Positions 1 through 10,408 are shown, numbered from the stretch's first letter. The stretch: 52,947 nucleotides of DNA from Chara braunii (GCA_003427395.1 BFEA01000030.1:3394810-3447756), one strand, 5' to 3'. Numbers and translations are program-made. Notes: generated by a model not told the origin, from the letters alone.

Positions 1-1108
1 ACCAATTTTCCCCCCTTGTGGGCCCCCAAGCCAATCGCGGCTGAATTCTTGAGTGTGCTTCCTGATTTCACTTGTTGAGTGCAGATGTTGGATTTTTTCT
101 TTAACATTGTCCCATTGTGCTCTGATAACTGTTTGTATTTGTTGTATAATAGAGTCAGTGAATTCAGGACCATCTAACCTCACCCCTTCCATCTCATTGG
201 TACATCTCCTCGTCCATATGGCCCAAAGTACCGCTCTTCTTCCGGTTGTGAATAAGTTATGAGTAAACTCATTGTATGGTTCTGGTTCCCGTGATTCCAG
301 CAATATGGCCCTCCATTCCCAGGGCCACTGGCAACATGTACCTAATGTATCCCAAATCCTGTCCCACCATCTCCACAACCAAATAACCCCTGGTCATTGT
401 AGGAAGATATGCTCGATTGTTTCAGGGATTATTCTAACCGGGAAAGCAGTCTTACAAAATCGACACTAGGGAAGAGCTAACCCTTTCTGTTCCAGAGTGG
501 TTCTACTAATCAACCAGTCATTTGTGGGAAGGCAGCGATGTTCTATTTGCCATTGTAATGAGGCTACTTTGGTTGGTTTACATTTCATCTTTCGGAACCA
601 TTTAATTGATCTTAGGATCTCTCTGCTTAGATTCAGCTGCTTTATCCATTTTTCTCCCACCCTGTCTTTTATGTTTACACTAGGTCTTAACATCCTATAT
701 GTCGATTTGACAGACAAGGTGTGAAGCATTCTCTTATATTTGCGACCTCTCCCTCTTGCTGAGGTCCACACCCAATTCTTGGGATCCAATGCAAGGCACT
801 GGATTGGTATGTTGGGTTTGAAAGCCAACCATGTAGTGTTAAATTTCAGGACTCTGATCCTGAAAACTTGCTCTCCATCAACCCATCTGGTCTCCTCATC
901 AGGATTAAGAGTGATTGTATGATCCTGTGTTAACCTATATAGGGTCAACAGATAATCACCATTGGGGTTGATTTGCAAAATATTCCCAATTAAACTAGAT
1001 TGGTTTATTATGGATACCCGATCTCCTTCTTCCAGTTTAGGCCCTTTTCTGAGGATCTTAATCCAGTCCAATGGGATTAATTCCACAATTTGTTCAAGCG
1101 TTGTCGAG
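1..1108 (-). mobile_element. Family A LINE, 5'-truncated ORF2 C-terminus
   Basis: The minus strand encodes the C-terminal third of a LINE ORF2. An open stretch at 466-1108 aligns by eye with the LINE at 37296-41419: both share WIKILRKGP/WYKILRRGP, the SxYRMLRP block and LQWQIEHRCLPTNDWL. Decayed continuation toward position 1 matches the zinc-binding C-terminus (zf-RVT type) and its GDWLGG end. Homology stops abruptly near 1108, where the sequence joins unrelated DNA, so the copy is 5'-truncated. Its 3' UTR and poly(A) lie outside the window. It is a dead retrotransposon remnant with no complete enzyme domain. Confidence 0.85.
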
Positions 1109-2750
1109 CGCATCGGCCCTCGCGCGAAAACGAGGGCCCTCCCGGCCATGTCACGCAGGAGTTTATCTAAAAACATTATCAAGAGACAACTCGGGAACGA
1201 CGCATTACGAACCGCCGAGACGGACGCGGTTGCATCGCTCCTTCGCCGCTCTAGCCGGGTACGCCAGCTATACATCCCACGCTCCACTACGACAGGATAG
1301 GTTTTCGCGGGGCATAAGCTTGCATCCCTAAGGGGCTGTCACCACCCTTAGGGCGTATCCCTACCGAGCTATTAACCCACGTGCGAAGGCTTTTAAATGC
1401 AATCGCAGAGGTAGATCAGCCGAGGGCGTTTGCTCGTCTCGCTGCAGTATAGGAGTCGCTTGGTTAACGCCAAGTGGACCCAACGCCGTTCGTCCCCCAG
1501 AGCGCTGATCTCCGAGGTAGGAAGCGGACGTAAGTCGACTAGGAATGTCTCAACCAAGAGTGAAACCCTTCATTAATCCTAGTCCCTTAAACATAAAGTC
1601 AAACGAAAGTTACGACCACCATACATATAATTATATCTAATGGGATCGATCGTAGCCGACACGAATAAATATTCTCAGTATGAAAAGATAACTGAAGAAA
1701 AAAAAAATACAAATCATCATTTTATACATCAAATAACACAAGATCAAAAACTATCCGGCCACCTCAGGTCGAATACCACAAAACAATCAAAACAACTGCC
1801 AACGAAAAGTTGGCTAATCGAAAATAATATTGATGTTGCCAACATGGTAGTCGGACAACCTCAGTTTTGACTGGATGAGATGCGTTACCAAAGTCATTCA
1901 TTCCATCCTATCGTCGATCTAAGATTCGACGCGCATACCTGTCTTCGTTCATTTTCAATATTTTTGGATGACAAACCGCTTGCACATGATTTTTGATTAG
2001 GGGCATTGCTTGACGTGAAGCATGCCTCTTCCTCTAGGAAGCAGTTTGGGGTACTCCTCCTCGTCCGAGCACAAGACTCGGATCTCAGAAGTCGGACCGT
2101 CTCCACCGAATCGGCAAGTACCCCCCCGTAGAACTGTCCACTCTGGATCGCTAACAGGGTCGGCTCCTGAAGCAACGAACCCCCGTCCCAGATGCTTCCT
2201 AGAGATAGCGGATGCGTCCATCGCAAGTAGCTTTGAAATTCACATATATATATATTTTTTCTCCTAAGTCTTGGGGTAACTTAAACGAAAAAAACTCAGA
2301 AGAGATAAAGAAAATGAGAATCATTTAGACAAGTACAGGTAGATAAGGTCGTTCCGGATAGAATGGGTCAATCCTTGGGAAAAGCTAAATCCGTTTGACC
2401 TTATCTGCTTTATTTCAATAAAATTCGTTCTTTGACACACGTTGAATAACATTTTTCCAAAAGAACGAGTTCTTTTTGACAAGCAGGCAGGTGAAAGGAA
2501 GAAAGAAGACAATCCTTTTCCTTTTCTCCAACAAGCGAAGTCAATCTCCATAGCAGGCACCCTTCTACCTACCTGCACAACATGCAAAAAAAACAAGTTC
2601 AAAGGAAAACAGTACAATCCCATACTCGAGTCAGACCACTCCATTCACATGCATGACTCACACAACTTTCTTCTGCCTTTTCTTTTGAACATTCAAATGA
2701 TAAGGTCAAGCAAAGTGCGGGTTCACACAGGTGTGAAGGGAACTGAATCA
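1109..2750. other. Unassigned segment, possibly organelle-derived
   Basis: This 1.6 kb has no transposon hallmark and no convincing gene. Its texture differs from its neighbours: balanced composition, no poly(A) and few simple repeats. The part at 2022-2230 is open on both strands (plus frame 2022-2267, minus frame 1894-2226) but neither product is one I recognise. The general look suggests a nuclear insertion of plant mitochondrial DNA. That is an impression, not a match I can demonstrate. Confidence 0.25.
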
Positions 2751-3126
2751 GGTTAACTGACCTTGAGTGAAGTTTGAACGGTACACTCAAGAAGACCGTA
2801 TAAACTTTTCGTTCTCCTGACGAGAAGGTTATCGTACCCAGTCGTCACCAAAGTGATCGACACCACTCTCTTGTGATGACTGCCTGCCAGAGCATCCTCT
2901 CGGCACTCAATCACTTCCCAATGTTGAGGCAGCGTTACCCTGTTACCGCCACTTGGCTTCAAAANACGGCGTCTCCGCGGCGTCACCCTCACGCCACTTC
3001 AAAGTAAAACACCGCTTGACGCACCTTCTCTGTGTCAACGTCCCACCTCCACTTTCTGCAAAAATACTGCAGTTACTAGTGCCGTCGCTGTAAGAATCCG
3101 ATACTGACGCCGTAAAAAAAAATCCG
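2751..3126. other. No gene; degenerate flank of the 54-bp array
   Basis: No gene is visible. From about 2930 the sequence shows CCGC/AAAA-rich words like those of the adjoining tandem array, so it may be a decayed part of that array. A single N lies at 2965. Confidence 0.3.
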
Positions 3127-3557
3127 GCAGCGCTTCCGCACTACCGCCGAAAAAGCCAGAACCACTGCCACAAAAATCGGGCAGCGCTTCCGCACCACCG
3201 CTGAAAAAGCCAGTGCCGCCGCCGCAAAAATTGGGCAGCGCTTCCGCACCACCGCTGAAAAAGCCAGTGCCGCGGCTGCAAAAATCCGGCAGCGCTTCCG
3301 CACCACCGCCGTAAAAGTCCGCGTCGCCGCTGCAGAATTTCAGCAGCACTTCCGTACCGCCACAGTAAAAACCCGCGTTGTTGCCGCAGAATTTCGGCAA
3401 CACTTCCGTATCACCGCCGTAAAAATCCGCGTCGCCGCTGCAGAATTTCGCAACACTTCCGTACCACCGCAGTCAAAACCCGCATCGCTGCCGCAGAATT
3501 TCGGCAGCACTTCCGTACCACCGCTGTAAAAACCGGAGTCGCCGCCGTAGTCCTGCA
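3127..3557. repeat. 54-bp tandem repeat, eight units
   Basis: The word GCAGCGCTTCCG or a close variant starts at 3127, 3181, 3235, 3289, 3343, 3397, 3450 and 3504. Spacing is 54 bp, with one 53-bp unit at 3397-3449. Each unit looks like two related 27-bp halves ending in an A run. As 54 is divisible by three, the minus strand stays open over 3035-3403 and would encode an 18-residue repeat with core GGAEALPNFCG. The 53-bp unit breaks that frame. I see no start context or splice signals that prove coding use, so I call it a minisatellite. Confidence 0.85.
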
Positions 3558-4425
3558 GCGTCCTTGGTTCCGTCCCGTTGGACCAGTGTCAGCTGAAAGG
3601 GAGGGAAGCAGAGTGCTCCCTGCCTTGGCTATGGCTGCCCAGTTCTCCTCCTTGCGCTCCTCTGCAGATCTCCAGCCTCCTCCAGCAGCAGTCCTCCAGC
3701 TCCCTCAGCTTGCGCCCCAACAAATGAGGCAAGTGTGTTGCCGCATACTGGCAGCTGGAGGCAAGTGTGAGGCAGCTGAGGGGCAGCTGCCTTTTTTATA
3801 GTGGCTAAGGAGGGCAGCAGCAGCCTCAGCTGCCCCTAGGCAAAATTCGTCACTTGCCTGGGGCCCTTGATCTGAGCACGATCAAGGGTCTGAGGTCGTC
3901 GCACCTCAGCCACACACTTAGGGAGGCAGTTGTACTCAACTGCCTCTTTCATTTTTCCTTCTTTTCCCTGCACTCATCTCTTTTCTGAGTACAGGTACAT
4001 CAACAAAGAAGTTGCACGAAGTCACTTTCCCCCTCTGACCCTTTAGTTCAAATTTCTGGCCTGAATGACTCCATTCAGGCCAGTTGTTCCTGAATGTGGT
4101 GCATGGCCGCGGCCACGTTCGCGGCCGTGACTGTTCTTTTCCCTCCCCTTGTCTTCTTTTCCTTTTTTCCCCTGCCCTCCCCTCAAAACGGGGATGACAG
4201 TTGTCAGATTGGGAGAGGTAGGGCCTCCTTCTCCCGTCCCCTCCCGTTTCTCTCTCCCTCTCTGCTGCCCCTCAGTCCCACTCCCAACGCGCACGTTGTG
4301 GGCCGCGAGATCTAGGCCACGAATATTCGTGCCAGACGAGACTGGGAGCTCATCCTGCTCCCACACAGTTGAAAAGACTGTGTTTCTAACTGTGAGGCAC
4401 AAAGGCCTCGTTTTTGTTTTGTTTT

Positions 4426-4426
<1 letters not shown>
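3558..4426. other. No recognisable feature
   Basis: There are CT-rich and GCAGCTG-rich stretches and short open frames without recognisable domains. The open frame at 3586-3801 has a low-complexity composition and no similarity I can name. No element ends are visible. Confidence 0.35.
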
Positions 4427-4488
<62 letters not shown>

Positions 4489-4621
4489 GTTTTTAGTTTT
4501 TGTTTTCACCCTTCTCGTTTTTCCCTGTTAGTCGTGTTCCAACGGTTGCGAACGGGGAGGGAGAAGACAAAAAAAACTCAAGAGAAGAAAAAAGAAAGAA
4601 AAAAAAAAAAAAAAAAAAAAA
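4427..4621. repeat. Poly(T) and poly(A) runs facing each other
   Basis: A 59-base T run (4427-4485) and an A run (4599-4621) flank about 110 bp of unrelated sequence. A T run on the plus strand reads as a poly(A) tail on the minus strand, so these may be the tails of two retroposed fragments in opposite orientation. No body could be assigned to either. Confidence 0.6.
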
Positions 4622-4771
4622 CTTACCTGTAATGATGACTGGCGACCGTAGCAACAGCAGTGGCCTTGGCCACTGCCTGCGGGCTGTATTCTCCCGCGTT
4701 CTGGAGGGAGATTCATTCGATTTTGCTCATCCTATTCGTGGAAGTACCACAGGGCCAACCACCAGGTGGGT

Positions 4772-4773
<2 letters not shown>

Positions 4774-4802
<29 letters not shown>
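4774..4802. repeat. (TC)n microsatellite
   Basis: About 14 TC units. The bases either side (GGGTGTTC before, GAGCACCC after) can pair, so the microsatellite could form the loop of a hairpin just upstream of the ribozyme core. Confidence 0.9.
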
Positions 4803-4805
<3 letters not shown>

Positions 4806-4846
4806 CACCCGTATCTAGGTGCGTTCAGCGCCACATTTAGGCGCAG

Positions 4847-4906
4847 TGCAGTTCGTCGAGATCCAACCTCCTGATGAGTCGGTGAAACCCGACGAAACAA
4901 TCTGTG
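4847..4906 (+). ncRNA. Hammerhead ribozyme, type III topology
   Basis: All hammerhead core blocks occur in order. A GTC cleavage triplet is at 4855-4857, with the cut expected after C4857. Stem I is GAG 4858-4860 with CTC 4868-4870 (3 bp, 7-nt loop). CTGATGA is at 4871-4877. Stem II is GTCGG 4878-4882 with CCGAC 4889-4893 (5 perfect pairs, TGAAAC loop). GAAA is at 4894-4897. Stem III pairs 4847-4855 with 4898-4906 (7 of 9 including wobbles, with a C/A and a U/U mismatch). A separate hairpin, GCGCC/GGCGC (4828-4844), lies just upstream. Hammerheads are known in plant retrozymes and other retroelements. I found no second copy within the window, so the host element is unknown. The short stem I and stem III mismatches suggest some decay. 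Confidence 0.75.
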
Positions 4907-5126
4907 AGCTGCACGAACGGACGTTTATAGGAAAAGAAACTAAAAAGAAGAATAAAACAAAAAAACTAAGAGAAAATCTAAAAAACAGAGAATCTAAAAA
5001 AAATCTAAGAACAAAAAAAACAAAAAAAACAACTAACCTCCATAGGCAAAACGGGTGCTCGTTTTCAACGGGCGCCTTCTGGATCCTTTGGGGACTGTAA
5101 GTCCCCAACTTCTTCATACAGCGCCA

Positions 5127-5198
5127 TCTTGCGCGTTCGTGGATCACCACGAACTGTTGAGATACAGACCCGAGTTCGATTCCCTGCGGGGAATCGAA
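5127..5198 (+). repeat. tRNA-like SINE fragment with B box
   Basis: A GAGTTCGATTCCC word at 5173-5185 fits the RNA polymerase III B box. The upstream GAACTGTTGAGATACAGACC stretch matches, with few changes, the minus-strand copy at 11356-11436, so the two belong to one tRNA-derived family. The A box is poorly preserved here. A perfect 10-bp inverted repeat (TTCGATTCCC at 5175-5184, GGGAATCGAA at 5189-5198, loop TGCG) overlaps the B box, which is unusual for a tRNA T arm. Confidence 0.55.
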
Positions 5199-5255
5199 AA
5201 AAAATTCGAACCATTTCTCGAATTATGCGTGTTATCCTTGCGCAGGGGCCATGCT
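5197..5255 (-). pseudogene. U6 snRNA 3' half, pseudogene
   Basis: Read on the minus strand, 5255 to 5197 carries AGCATGGCCCCTGCGCAAGG, then GATAACACGC, then TCGAGAAATGGTTCGAA and eight T. This is the 3' half of spliceosomal U6 snRNA with the T run of a polymerase III terminator. The 5' half (TTCGGGGACATCC, GGAACGATACAGAG) is missing, so it cannot serve as U6. It lies back to back with the tRNA-like piece on the other strand, sharing the A/T run. Confidence 0.85.
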
Positions 5256-5257
5256 AC

Positions 5258-5989
5258 CATCGCGCGGCTGATCTCAGCCGCGAGATCTTACGATCGGACG
5301 ACCGAGATCGGCCGCGCTTGGATACATTGGGCTGCTCCAAAAAGGAGCAAGCACCAGTGGATACGTTTCTTCATACTCGATCCCAGTATCAGTCAAGTAG
5401 TAATCTGCTGTCATAACCCACTGGGCTAGCTCTTATCACAACAGTGATAAAAGCTGCTCTTCTATATGAAGAGCTGCCCAGTCACTTCTGCCCCCATGCC
5501 GTAGCTTCGCAAGCTCTGTCTGCCTGCGGCCCTACAGGCACTACTTACCTGTGGTCGTGCAGACCCGCTTGCGGTCCTGCGGCCTTGCTCGCGGCTGTGC
5601 TGCCCTGCGCGCAGCTCTGTAGCTTTGTGTAGGGCCCTGTTGCTGGCGAGCCAATCTGTCGTTAAGACGACAACTGTCTGATGGCACGGCACACATGCCA
5701 CAGCCACAACCACTTATTGCACCTGCTAAACCCTAAATCGCGCGGCCTACGGTCGCGCACTATCTTTTAAGGTAGAATAATCTAACTCAAATTCTAGACG
5801 TCTGCATGCTTTTGCGGCTTCAGCGAAATTAAAATATCGTTATTTCCGGACATGAGACGCGTCCGGACCAAAGTCTAAAATTTTAACTTCTCAGTCATAG
5901 GTCTGGTCTGAATAAACTTTTGGTAAACGTCAGTCTCATCAAGTCCTTTAATCCAACGAAAGAGTCGGACAACATCCGACGTTTAAAAT
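5258..5989. other. No gene; several short hairpins
   Basis: CGCGGCTGA at 5263-5271 and TCAGCCGCG at 5274-5282 form a perfect 9-bp inverted repeat with a 2-nt spacer. A second stem, GCGCGGCC/GGTCGCGC with loop TAC, occurs near 5736-5754. The rest has GC-rich short-word repetition and no supportable coding region. The junction with the LINE to the right lies between about 5880 and 5990. Confidence 0.5.
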
Positions 5990-7019
5990 TCGACAGCGCT
6001 TCCTTTGAATGATGGCAATAACGTAGCTGCCCTTGTAATTCATCCACTGATATCCAGTCTTTATGATCCACATTCCAAATGTCTTTAATTCGCATGACAC
6101 CCCTCTTAATCCAACTTTTCTATGGTGAATCCATATAATTGAGAACATATCCTTGTGAATTCCTGATCCTACCATTATTGAAAAAGGGTTGTCGGTACAC
6201 TTCTTCCCATCTATCAGAAGCTACTTTATCTGGCAGGGGAAGTTCTCTCCAGGTTTTTAACAAGGTAGGCTAAAACGGGTCTTTATTCAAATCCTTTCGA
6301 GCTGCACTATGATCTGAGATAACTCGATCTTCTACTTCATTTGATGCTTTCCTGGGAATAGTCCATGATGTATTTTCTAACCATATCATAGGATCTATAT
6401 TATCAGGGGCTTCTGGAGCTAGTCGTCTAATTTGTTCCCATGCCAATTCTTTCCATGGAGTCTGAGGATTAAATAGTAATCTCTTAATCCACTGGATAGA
6501 CAACGTCATTCCTTGTGTTCCCGGGTCAATAATTCCCAGCCCCCTTTTGACCTTTGGCTGTATCACTGATTGCCAGGCCATTCTAATGATGACGTTTTGA
6601 TATTCATGATTTCCACGCTAAAGAAAAACTACCGCCTGTCTTTGTAGAGACTTTGTCGCTGTTTTATCCATTGGCCATATTGTTGATTTGTACCAAGAAG
6701 AAGTCAACACTACATTGTTAATGATGATTGCTCGTCCCATTACTGAGGTATGCTTATTTTTTCATAATTCTAGCTTTGTTTGTGCTGGTTGAGTAATTCA
6801 TTCATTATTCGTAAGTGGCTTTCCTTCTGCAGTGAGTGATATACCCAGCACTCTAACTGGAGTGTCTAATGAGACCCATTTCACTCTAGGCTGCTCAGGA
6901 GGTCGTACTCCCTGATAGTGGATCCACCATCCTAAGGTCTTATTACCCCAGTTGACCCTCATATCAGAAAGGCGATAAAAGTTATTCATCATTCTCTGTA
7001 CAACTGTCAGATTTTCATG

Positions 7020-7840
7020 TTATGCTTCTATCATGAGAGATAAATCATCAGCAAATAGGGAACATACTGGTATAGCTTCTTCAGGTATAGATGTGACTTG
7101 GATGCGTTTGATGTCCTTATGTTTCCTTAGATTAGCTGCTAACGCTTCCATTATAATGATAAACAGGAAAGGCGCGATCGGATCTCCTTGCCTGACTGAT
7201 CTTTGTAATGAGATAGGTGGAGCGACATTACCATTGATCGTTACTCTAGTAGTGGCATTATGGTGCAGAATATCAATCAATCTCCTGAAAATATGACCAA
7301 ACTCAAGCTTTTCAAGACACTTGTCCAAGAAATACAAATCCACATGATCATATGTTTTCTCAAAAAATCTATAAAAAGAATAACCGCATTATGTTTAGAT
7401 TGGTGAGATAATTTAATCATTTCATTAATTAATAAGACGTTGTCCCGAATATTCCTCTCATTTATGAACCCAGTTTGAGCTGGGTGGATAATATTCATTA
7501 TGACTTTATTTAATCTGTTTGCTAGGGCTTTCGCTATTAACTTATAAACGACTGTGAGTAGGGTGATCGGGCGGTAATTGCGAATATTAGATTTACTTCT
7601 TTTTTTATACAATAAAGTTAGTACTCCTTGACCAACTATTTCCCCCATTTCACCCGTTCTCCATACTGTTTGGTAGAAATCCATTAGGTCGTGAGAAAAA
7701 AAATCCCAACTAGATTTCCAGAATTCCTTTGGGAAACCATCAATACCTGGTGTTTTCTCGTCTTCCATTAACATTAAGGCTGTCCAGATTTCGTCGTTAG
7801 AAAGAGGCAATTTAAGCATCTTCTGTTGTTCCTTTGTCAT
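7020..7840 (-). pseudogene. LINE reverse transcriptase domain, broken
   Basis: The frame 7277-7840 carries the fingers (TPGIDGFPKEFW) and NYRPITLLTVVYKLIAKALANR, ending in VILFIDF. The frame 7020-7343 carries HHNATTRVTINGN, RQGDPIAPFLF and the catalytic FADD box. The two frames part inside motif A: where relatives read FIDFEKAYDHVD, a T run has grown from four to six bases and shifts the frame. FADD itself is intact. A single continuous protein is not possible. Confidence 0.85.
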
Positions 7841-8356
7841 ATTCTTAGTTAGTGGTGATAGGAAGTCCTCAATTTCCTCATTGCGTTGATGTCTTGGAAT
7901 ATCTCCAGTTCCTGATTGAAATAATTAAAAAAAAAAATATCTCGCTATCTTAGTACATGCTGCCGAGGATGTAACCATCTCACCATCATTACTTTGTGGG
8001 TCAGTTAATGCTTCTATCACTGTTCTTCCAGTCCTTATTCTAGTCATTGCAAAGAAACGAGCATCCATTGATCCTTTCGTATAATGTTTTCTGAGTTTTC
8101 CTATGATCTTATTCCCTTGCCAACGGTACTCAATGTGGCTTAATAGTTCCTTTTCTAGCTTAGTGATCTCTGATGCTAGGGTTTTCATGACTTCTGCATC
8201 TTCTTACTTAGTTTCCTGATGCTGTAATTCTTGAATTTGCTGTAGGATGTATATTTCCTTAGAATGACGTTCTACTGCTAATGCTTTTGAATACTCATTA
8301 ATATTTACGACTTAAAAACATTAGGCCGTTGTTGAACCATTTAACATTATCATTTA

Positions 8357-9052
8357 TCATTTCCTTTTGTTCCTTCCAGAATTTTCAAACGTCCTTAAGA
8401 TAGTTTCTAAAATTGTCAATTTTAAGATGAGAAGTGTTGAGTTTGTAGAACCCTTTCCCCTGATCCGTTTTTTCCTAAACGAGAATATAGCCACACTCAT
8501 CGCATGATCAAGACCTAGAAAGGGGGAGCGAGGAAAAATTCCCGCCACCTGTAATGCTCCTTGCATCTCTTTTGATACTAATATTAGATCAATACGAGAC
8601 TTAGTGTTCTGACCTGCTCTCCCTTTCCTAAAACACGAGAATGTCTTTTGTGTTGGATTAATCCTCCAATAGGAGTCAAATGACTTCATTCATTGGCATA
8701 GATTAGATATAATCAACTAATCTGACTCTATATAGTCAGGGCATGGGGAAGGGAGTCTCTATCTATCTTGATAACGGTTAGGTGCTGCGTTGAAATCCCC
8801 AGCTATAATCACTGGGATACCAACAGGTAGCTGAGGGAGGGAAGAAGTGAAGAATCTTTGACGATTGCCAACCTCATTGGGTGCATAAATACATAATATA
8901 CTAACAACCTCTATTTCAAGCATCGCCAGAATGTTTACCCATCTACCTTCCACTTTATCACCTTCCCAATTTATCACCTTCACTTTGGAGTCTGGAGGGA
9001 TCCATATAGCCACCCCTGCGCTCCCTGGTCTGNAAAGCTCAGGAAAGCACAC
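8357..9052 (-). pseudogene. LINE endonuclease (APE type), broken
   Basis: The frame 8759-9052 contains IYAPN and AGDFN, conserved metal-site and scaffold motifs of apurinic-type LINE endonucleases. The frame 8357-8689 contains SRIDLILVS and GLDHAMSVAI, where the His after Asp is the catalytic histidine position. The N-terminus with its QETxL glutamate is cut off at 9057. A frameshift or stop separates the two pieces near 8700-8758. Confidence 0.8.
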
Positions 9053-9057
9053 AGCGT

Positions 9058-9354
9058 CTACGAGCTGCCGCTCTGGTCAAACTGGTCATACGTTCCTCGG
9101 CGCCCAGACAATGAGCTAAGCTTCAAATCCAGCAAGAACTTATGGTTGTTCTTGTCAAGGTTCCAATACCCAAAAGGCTTGACTGGCTGCCTCCACTGCT
9201 CCTTAGTTTTCTCACACTTGTCTTTCATCTCATATATGTGCTCACGGAATTTCTTGTCGCGCTCCTCTGGGTCCTCCATCCCTTGCCTAATTAAGGCCTC
9301 TGCGAACTCCAGGATGAAAGACATTCCGCCGTCCGTCCGCTCAAATAGCACCCC
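9058..9354 (-). CDS. Terminal exon of a possible plastid-targeted protein
   Basis: On the minus strand a good acceptor (CGCACAG at 9361-9355) precedes 98 codons ending in TAG at 9060-9058. The peptide runs from GVLFERTDGG through FAEALIRQGMEDPEERDKKF, a lysine- and glutamate-rich helix, and KPFGYWNLDKNN to GRRGTYDQF. It has balanced composition, no stops, no low complexity and none of the reverse transcriptase or gag signatures seen elsewhere. It feels like a conserved nuclear-encoded plastid protein, but I cannot name it. The stop lies right against the LINE at 9057, so the 3' UTR is displaced or missing. Confidence 0.45.
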   Translation of the reverse strand, partial: GVLFERTDGGMSFILEFAEALIRQGMEDPEERDKKFREHIYEMKDKCEKTKEQWRQPVKPFGYWNLDKNNHKFLLDLKLSSLSGRRGTYDQFDQSGSS

Positions 9355-9479
9355 CTGTGCGATTCGGTGTTGCACGCAGCTTACAACAGGATAGACTGTG
9401 GCAAACCACAAACAAAGCAGGCTCCTTCTGGAAGCAGAGCAAACAAAACTTTTTCCTTTCTGGGGTGAGTGTGAATAGC

Positions 9480-9608
9480 ACTCCACATCATCAGGCAGAA
9501 CACCGCAGGCACTGACATACGGCGTGGCCGCGGGCTCGCAGCCCATTGTCGAGTGGAGTGACGAAACGCCGGCAGCAGAGTAGAGCCCTCGAAGTACGTA
9601 ATGGCCAC
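9480..9608 (-). CDS. Possible first exon with transit-peptide-like start
   Basis: Translation from the minus-strand ATG at 9608 gives MAITYFEGSTLLPAFRHS followed by a Ser/Arg/Ala/Pro-rich stretch poor in acidic residues. This fits a chloroplast transit peptide and lies 5' of the exon ending at 9058. The donor is unresolved: several GT dinucleotides occur between 9530 and 9480. Linking the two exons is inference. Confidence 0.25.
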
Positions 9609-10212
9609 CTACCTATCTGTGCTAAGAATCATCATCGTCAAACCCCAACAGGCAATCTACAAACACGCCACCAACGAAACCCTGAACAATCCTCCTCCCG
9701 CCGGAGGGGCGACCCTCCCCCTTCTTGATTGAGCTTGCAGGTAACGTGGCATACGTGGCATGAAAAAAATGGAATTTTCTTTTTTTTCTTTTCTTTTTCC
9801 CCCCTTCTGCACGGGGATTGGTCCTGCCAGTTCGAGGATTGGCCCTGGGGCTCAAGGGCAACGTTTTCAAGCATAGGTTCTTGGGACTGCGGAGCGAAAA
9901 AACGAGTTAGGGAAAATTAATCACCTTCCCGGAGTTAGGGTGCCCTTGAAACTCAAGTATTTTCAACTGGTGTCGAACAAGGCCCTCTTTCCTCCTCTCA
10001 TTTTTCTACCTACTTTTCTCCTCTTTTCCTCTTTTCTCCTTACTTTTCTCCTTTTTTTTCTCTTTTTTGGAGTTTGTTTCCTTTTCTTGTTCCACTCTCT
10101 GACACAAGTGCCAACAATTAGGAGTAGTGGTAGGTAGGTAGTGTGAGGTGAAATTGAGAGAAGAACATAGCTTTTTTTTTTTTTAAGTGGTTTTAAATAA
10201 AAGAAAAAAAAA
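9609..10212. other. Pyrimidine-rich stretch, no gene
   Basis: Long C/T-rich tracts (about 9776-9808 and 9985-10087) and an A/T-rich end. It lies upstream of the minus-strand candidate gene and could hold its promoter, but no specific TATA element can be defended. Confidence 0.3.
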
Positions 10213-10408
10213 GGGGTAACTTCAGTAGAGTCACAAACACGAGTTATCATTTTGCGCTACGGGGCAAGATACAGTCTGCAATTGCACTTCAGGCACACTA
10301 CCTGACCAGAAAGCTGGGTTGTATACATTGCCCAAACTGCAATTCGAAACTCTATCTTGGCCCATACTGCAATTCTAACTCATTTTTGCGACTCCCGCGT
10401 AGTTCCCC
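10213..10408. mobile_element. Short inverted-repeat element (MITE-like)
   Basis: The left end, GGGGTAACTTCAG then AGTCACAAACACGAGTTA (10213-10246), matches the reverse complement of the right end (10375-10408). That right end reads GGGGAACTACGCGGGAGTCG then AAAAATGAGTTAG. The interior repeats the word TGCAATT about every 40 bp. The same ends occur at 36894-37008 and, more distantly, on the 37280-43432 element. At 196 bp with no coding capacity it is non-autonomous and needs a transposase from elsewhere. The target duplication is unclear because the flanks are A and C runs. Confidence 0.65.

Larger units (their letters stand above)
5990..9057 (-). mobile_element. Family A LINE lacking both ends
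   Basis: On the minus strand the order is endonuclease, linker, reverse transcriptase, then the post-RT region up to the RYCHH block. The first roughly 95 residues of the endonuclease are absent at 9057. At the other end homology to the full-length copy stops after the CHH block near 5990, so the zinc-binding C-terminus, 3' UTR and poly(A) are missing. Loss of the 3' end is not explained by ordinary 5' truncation and implies a later deletion. Many frameshifts separate the pieces. It abuts the candidate host gene at 9058. Confidence 0.85.

Noticed and set aside
3127-3557. CRISPR-like regular array
   Set aside because: Units are contiguous with no unique spacers, and the context is eukaryotic.
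4043-4402. 119-residue minus-strand frame
   Set aside because: Charged low-complexity sequence with no domain, start context or homologous neighbour.
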